NCBI RefSeq assembly: GCF_025263485.1
Contig: NZ_CP079863.1
Coordinates: forward strand, 5,084,001-5,148,000
DNA length: 64,000 bases
Direction of reading: 5' to 3'
Source: Mycobacterium sp. SMC-2
GTDB taxonomy: Bacteria > Actinomycetota > Actinomycetes > Mycobacteriales > Mycobacteriaceae
Part shown: positions 61,115-64,000 of the stretch, piece by piece
How the letters are laid out: each line of letters opens with the position of its first letter
Position numbering within the stretch: position 1 is the first letter of the stretch
The notes under the pieces: generated by a model
Seen by the model: only the letters and a program-made list of their open reading frames with translations
Database searches by the model: none
What the model was told of the DNA's origin: nothing
Program-made: the position numbers and the translations under genes

Positions 61115-62368
61115 TCACGGTTTTGGCGTGAACGTCGCGGGCAGGGTGGTGATGGCGGCGGTCTCCGTTCCGCGAAACTCGTAGGTGACCGCTTCGGGGT
61201 CGACGAGGGTGATGTCGGGCAGCCGGCGCAGGAGCTCCTCGAGGGCAATCCGCAATTCCATCCGTGCGGTCGGCGCGCCGGGGCACGCGTGAACGCCGAA
61301 CCCGAAGGTCAGGTGCCGGTTCTTGCGTCCGAACTTTCGGTCTATGTCGAACTCGTCGGGGTGCTCGTAGACCTTGGGATCACGGTTGGCCGCCGCCCAG
61401 CAGGCCTGGATGTAACTATCTTTGGGAATGTTCGCCCCGCCCAGTTCGACGTCGCGGGTGGCGCGCTTATACAGGCCGAAGAACGGTGTATGCAACCGCA
61501 GGGTCTCTTCAACGGCGCCGGGTATGAGGTTGGGATCGGCCTTGATTCGCTCGACCACCTCAGGACGGGTCAACACCTCGTAGAGCAGACTGGCCATCGC
61601 AGCCACGCTGGTTCCGTGGCCGGCGATCAGGAATGAGTTCATGATCTGACCGATCTCCAACGGGCCCAACGGTTGTCCGTTCAGTTGGGCTCGGGATAGT
61701 TCGGTCAAGAAGTCATCCCGAGGGTTCTCCGCGCGTGCCATGACCTCGGCGGCCCCGAACATGGCGAAGTCCATGAAGGCCTTGGGGCCCTTCTCGGGAT
61801 CTTCGAAGTCCGCGACGAGCCGCAGCGTCATTTCTCGAACGGTGCTTCGCTTCTCGGGATCGAATCCGATCACACGGCACAGCGCGAACAGCGGAAACTC
61901 TTCGCAGAAGTCCTTGACCAGATCGCACGAGCCGTTGGCGGCGAAACTGTCGATGAGTCGGTTGATGTCCTCCCGGACACCGTCCTCGACCAGTGCCGGG
62001 GTGTCGGCGTTGAAGGCCTGCGTGATGATCTCCCGCCACGCGGTGTGCTCGGGGGGATCGAATTCCAGCGGCGGGAACCCGGGCCTGTCGACGACCGGCA
62101 ACACGACCGTGGGCGTGTAGGAGAAGGTCTCCCAGTCGCTGTGCAACTTCTTGACGTCGGCGTAGTCGAGGGCCAGGTAGAAGCCGCCCATTTCGTCACT
62201 GTGGGCCACCGGGCAACCGGCCTCCCGGGCACGTTCGAACAATGCCAGTGCCCGATCGGGTGTGGAGGTATAGCTGCTGTAGCCCGACAATTCGGCCTGG
62301 AGATCCGTGTCGATCACTTCGGACACCGACAGCTCGGCCTGGACTTCCGGGTCGATCGTTTCGGACAT
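61115..62368 (-). CDS. Cytochrome P450, first gene of the mce operon
   Basis: A 417-residue soluble P450. I-helix oxygen-binding motif is FLIAGHGTSVAAM (AGxGT, Thr near 249), ExxR in VEETLRL and the heme loop FGFGVHACPGAP with Cys near residue 362. It is the first gene of a run with its ferredoxin and the mce transporter, so its substrate is probably imported by that system. The N-terminus carries a tandem duplication of 14 residues (MSETIDPEVQAELS / VSEVIDTDLQAELS), from a 42-bp direct repeat at 62285-62368. CYP family number not assigned. Confidence 0.94.
   Translation of the reverse strand: MSETIDPEVQAELSVSEVIDTDLQAELSGYSSYTSTPDRALALFERAREAGCPVAHSDEMGGFYLALDYADVKKLHSDWETFSYTPTVVLPVVDRPGFPPLEFDPPEHTAWREIITQAFNADTPALVEDGVREDINRLIDSFAANGSCDLVKDFCEEFPLFALCRVIGFDPEKRSTVREMTLRLVADFEDPEKGPKAFMDFAMFGAAEVMARAENPRDDFLTELSRAQLNGQPLGPLEIGQIMNSFLIAGHGTSVAAMASLLYEVLTRPEVVERIKADPNLIPGAVEETLRLHTPFFGLYKRATRDVELGGANIPKDSYIQACWAAANRDPKVYEHPDEFDIDRKFGRKNRHLTFGFGVHACPGAPTARMELRIALEELLRRLPDITLVDPEAVTYEFRGTETAAITTLPATFTPKP
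62285..62368 (-). repeat. 42-bp tandem duplication at the P450 5' end
   Basis: Codons 1-14 and 15-28 of the P450 are near-identical 42-bp units (for example CAGGCCGAGCTGTC versus CAGGCCGAATTGTC). In frame; it lengthens the N-terminus without breaking the gene. Confidence 0.85.
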
Positions 62369-62777
62369 AGGTTATTTCTCTTCCTGGTTGGAATACCGGC
62401 TCGTCGGATCAAGAACGGTTTCAGTCGCAGCGCGGGAAGCTTCGCTTGCCACGCCGAACCACACCGGCGGGAGAGGGCGTCCGGCGCAATTGTGGTGCGG
62501 CCACCGCGGAGCTCCTTCCCGACCTACGGTGCGTTGGGTCACATACTAGACATAATATTGACCGAGAATCAATGACTCAAAGTCGAGGCCGCCTCGGGTT
62601 ACCACTGAGCGCCTTGCGCCAACCCACTGCGCCAGGCTTTGCTTGACATCAAGTCAACGAACCGGTACATAGGAGCCTGAGCTTGGCGGCGGCGTAGCCA
62701 GTGGGCTATCGCGCCGATAGACGAACCGTTGATCGATCCATCGCATCGGTGACGGCCGTGATATTGCGGAGATCAAC
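62369..62777. other. Divergent control region between P450/mce operon and reductase
   Basis: No gene is supported. It contains an AT-rich stretch at about 62540-62580 (GACATAATATTGACCGAG), including ATTGA-N7-TCAAT as an inverted repeat at about 62560, which may hold the leftward promoter, and a good sigma-A promoter for the rightward gene further right. Confidence 0.55.
62643..62671 (+). promoter_or_regulatory. Sigma-A-type promoter for the reductase
   Basis: TTGACA at 62643-62648 and TACATA at 62666-62671 with a 17-bp spacer. TTGAC-ATCAA-GTCAA (62643-62657) overlaps the -35 box as an inverted repeat, so a repressor could block it. It lies about 107 bp before the reductase start. Confidence 0.6.
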
Positions 62778-63752
62778 ATGCCACAACTCCTTCACGGCGA
62801 GGACGGGGCCGCCGTCGAAACGCTTGAGGTGACGGTGCGTGACGCCGCGCTGATAGCGGAGGGCTGCCTCGGCCTGGTGTTGCAGAAGTCCGATGGGACC
62901 GAGCTTCCGGTGTGGGCACCCGGTGCCCACATCGATCTGCTACTCGGCGACGGCCTTGTCCGGCAGTACTCGTTGTGCGGGGACCCGTCGGACAAATTGT
63001 CGTGGCGCCTGGGGATCCTGCGGGAGCCCAATAGCCGGGGCGGCAGCAGTTACCTACACGACCAGGTACACGTCGGATCCACCCTGCGGGTCGCGGGGCC
63101 GCGCAATCATTTTCACCTGGATCCGGCTGAACACTATCTTTTCGTCGCGGGGGGCATCGGCATCACGCCCATTTTGACCATGGTTCATGCCGCCGAAGCG
63201 GCTGGGGCGCAATGGCGATTGCTCTACGGCGGCCGGTCCCGGACCGCCATGGCGTTTGTTGACGAGCTCGAGAAGTTCGGGGATCGGGTCGTGATCCGCC
63301 CGCAGGACGAGTTCGGCCTGCTCGATCTAGCGGCCTTTGTCCGCGACGCCGACAAAGACACCGCCGTTTATTGCTGCGGGCCCGAGCCGTTGATCACCGC
63401 GATGGAAAACGTCTGCGCAACCGAATCACTCGCCCTGCACGTCGAACGCTTCGCGCCGAAGCCGGTCACCGACGCCGGCCCCAACGAGGAGTTCGAGCTC
63501 GTGTGCGCACAATCGGGCATAACGCTGACGGTGCCGGCGGATTCGACGATCCTCGCCGAGGTTCGCAAGGCGGGCATCGAGGTCCTGAGCTCGTGCTCGG
63601 AGGGCACCTGCGGGACCTGCGAGACGGACGTACTCGAAGGGGTACCGGATCATCGCGATTCATTTTTGACCCCCGAAGAACGCAAGGCCGGCGAGTCGAT
63701 GATGATCTGCGTTTCGCGCTGCCTTGGCAAGCGCCTCGTTCTCGATCTGTGA
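62778..63752 (+). CDS. Phthalate-dioxygenase-reductase-type ferredoxin reductase (FMN, NAD, 2Fe-2S)
   Basis: A 324-residue oxidoreductase: FMN-binding domain about 12-110 (RQYSLCG near 63-69), NAD-binding domain about 110-220 (VAGGIGITP near 117-125, CCGPEPLI), and a C-terminal plant-type [2Fe-2S] domain with SCSEGTCGTC (C-x4-C-x2-C) and a later Cys in ICVSRC. It passes electrons from NAD(P)H to an oxygenase. Divergent from the P450-ferredoxin-mce operon, so it may be the reductase of that P450 system, or serve an unlinked oxygenase. Confidence 0.9.
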   Translation: MPQLLHGEDGAAVETLEVTVRDAALIAEGCLGLVLQKSDGTELPVWAPGAHIDLLLGDGLVRQYSLCGDPSDKLSWRLGILREPNSRGGSSYLHDQVHVGSTLRVAGPRNHFHLDPAEHYLFVAGGIGITPILTMVHAAEAAGAQWRLLYGGRSRTAMAFVDELEKFGDRVVIRPQDEFGLLDLAAFVRDADKDTAVYCCGPEPLITAMENVCATESLALHVERFAPKPVTDAGPNEEFELVCAQSGITLTVPADSTILAEVRKAGIEVLSSCSEGTCGTCETDVLEGVPDHRDSFLTPEERKAGESMMICVSRCLGKRLVLDL

Positions 63753-63814
63753 ACTGATCCGCGCCCTAACGTCGACGGCCGGTTTTTGTCGTACCCGGTT
63801 GCGATGATGTGGTT

Positions 63815-64000
63815 ATGTCTTCGATCGCATCTCCTCCGGTGGTGGTGAGCCCTAAAGAGCGCCTGGCGGTGCTCTTTGCGGAGTTGGCGGAGTTGGCCGG
63901 TCAGCGCAACGCCATTGATGGGCGCCTCGTAGAGATCGTGGCCGAGATCGATCGCGACGGGCTGTGCGGGATGACGGGGGCACGTTCGGTGGCGGCGCTG
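63815..64000 (+). CDS. REP13E12-family protein (DUF222), 3' end outside window
   Basis: The first 62 codons are visible and the gene runs off the right edge. The start SSIASPPVVVSPKERLAVLF, followed by ELAELAGQRNAIDGRLVEIVAEID and GMTGARSVAAL, is the characteristic N-terminus of the mycobacterial 13E12 repeat proteins (DUF222, usually ending in an HNH nuclease domain). These are repeated in mycobacterial genomes and mark mobile or phage-related regions. Confidence 0.88.
   Translation, partial: MSSIASPPVVVSPKERLAVLFAELAELAGQRNAIDGRLVEIVAEIDRDGLCGMTGARSVAAL

Overview
The window is high-GC mycobacterial DNA, most likely from a slow-growing non-tuberculous Mycobacterium. The left half follows, in reverse, the gene order known from M. 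tuberculosis Rv1019 to Rv0998: TetR, tRNA-Gln, glmU, prs, an ArsC-like gene, lpqT, rplY, pth, pks16, ispE, rsmA, rpfB, tatD, metG, then pabB, rsmI, a protein mannosyltransferase, arcA, an AlkB-like gene, two paralogous lipoproteins and a cAMP-dependent lysine acetyltransferase. A PPE gene, two gamma-butyrolactone-receptor-like TetR regulators, mce genes with yrbE permeases and a REP13E12-type gene at the right edge support the assignment.

Region by region. (1) 1-14.3 kb is core housekeeping: cell-wall precursor supply, translation, isoprenoids and resuscitation. (2) 14.3-25.7 kb is a lineage-specific insertion between metG and pabB. It holds a Ddn-like oxidoreductase, a DUF1772 membrane protein with a divergent TetR, a PAS protein, two tandem TetRs, a PPE-SVP gene, an orphan sugar-phosphate transferase facing a large lipoprotein, and an FAD oxidoreductase coupled to an ECF41-type sigma factor. 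(3) 25.8-33.8 kb returns to conserved order. (4) 34-39.9 kb is accessory: a methyltransferase, an M42 peptidase, CYP144 with divergent TetR, and a TetR plus ferritin-like diiron pair. (5) 40.2-44.6 kb is one IS21-family element sitting inside the istB gene of another; both have 5-bp target duplications and the outer istB would read through if the inner copy were removed. (6) 44.6-48.8 kb holds a hydrolase and an Lrp/AsnC regulator divergent from an orphan homodimeric-type E1 (AceE-like) gene. (7) 48.9-62.4 kb is a 17-gene leftward run: P450, His-type ferredoxin, yrbEA, yrbEB, mceA-F, five Mce-associated or secreted proteins, a SnoaL-like protein and an SDR. (8) 62.8-63.8 kb is a divergent phthalate-dioxygenase-type reductase, and the window ends in a REP13E12 gene.

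The most notable system is region 7 plus the divergent reductase. A complete lipid importer sits in one apparent operon with a P450, its small ferredoxin, an SDR and a SnoaL-like protein, and a flavin/2Fe-2S reductase is transcribed away from the same promoter region. This suggests uptake coupled to oxidation of a hydrophobic (sterol-like or terpenoid) substrate; the substrate is inferred, not shown. Other points of interest are the nested IS21 pair, a 64-bp palindrome-ended repeat present twice, a lipoprotein gene whose only apparent start is CTG, an ECF41-like promoter, and several clear TetR operator candidates.
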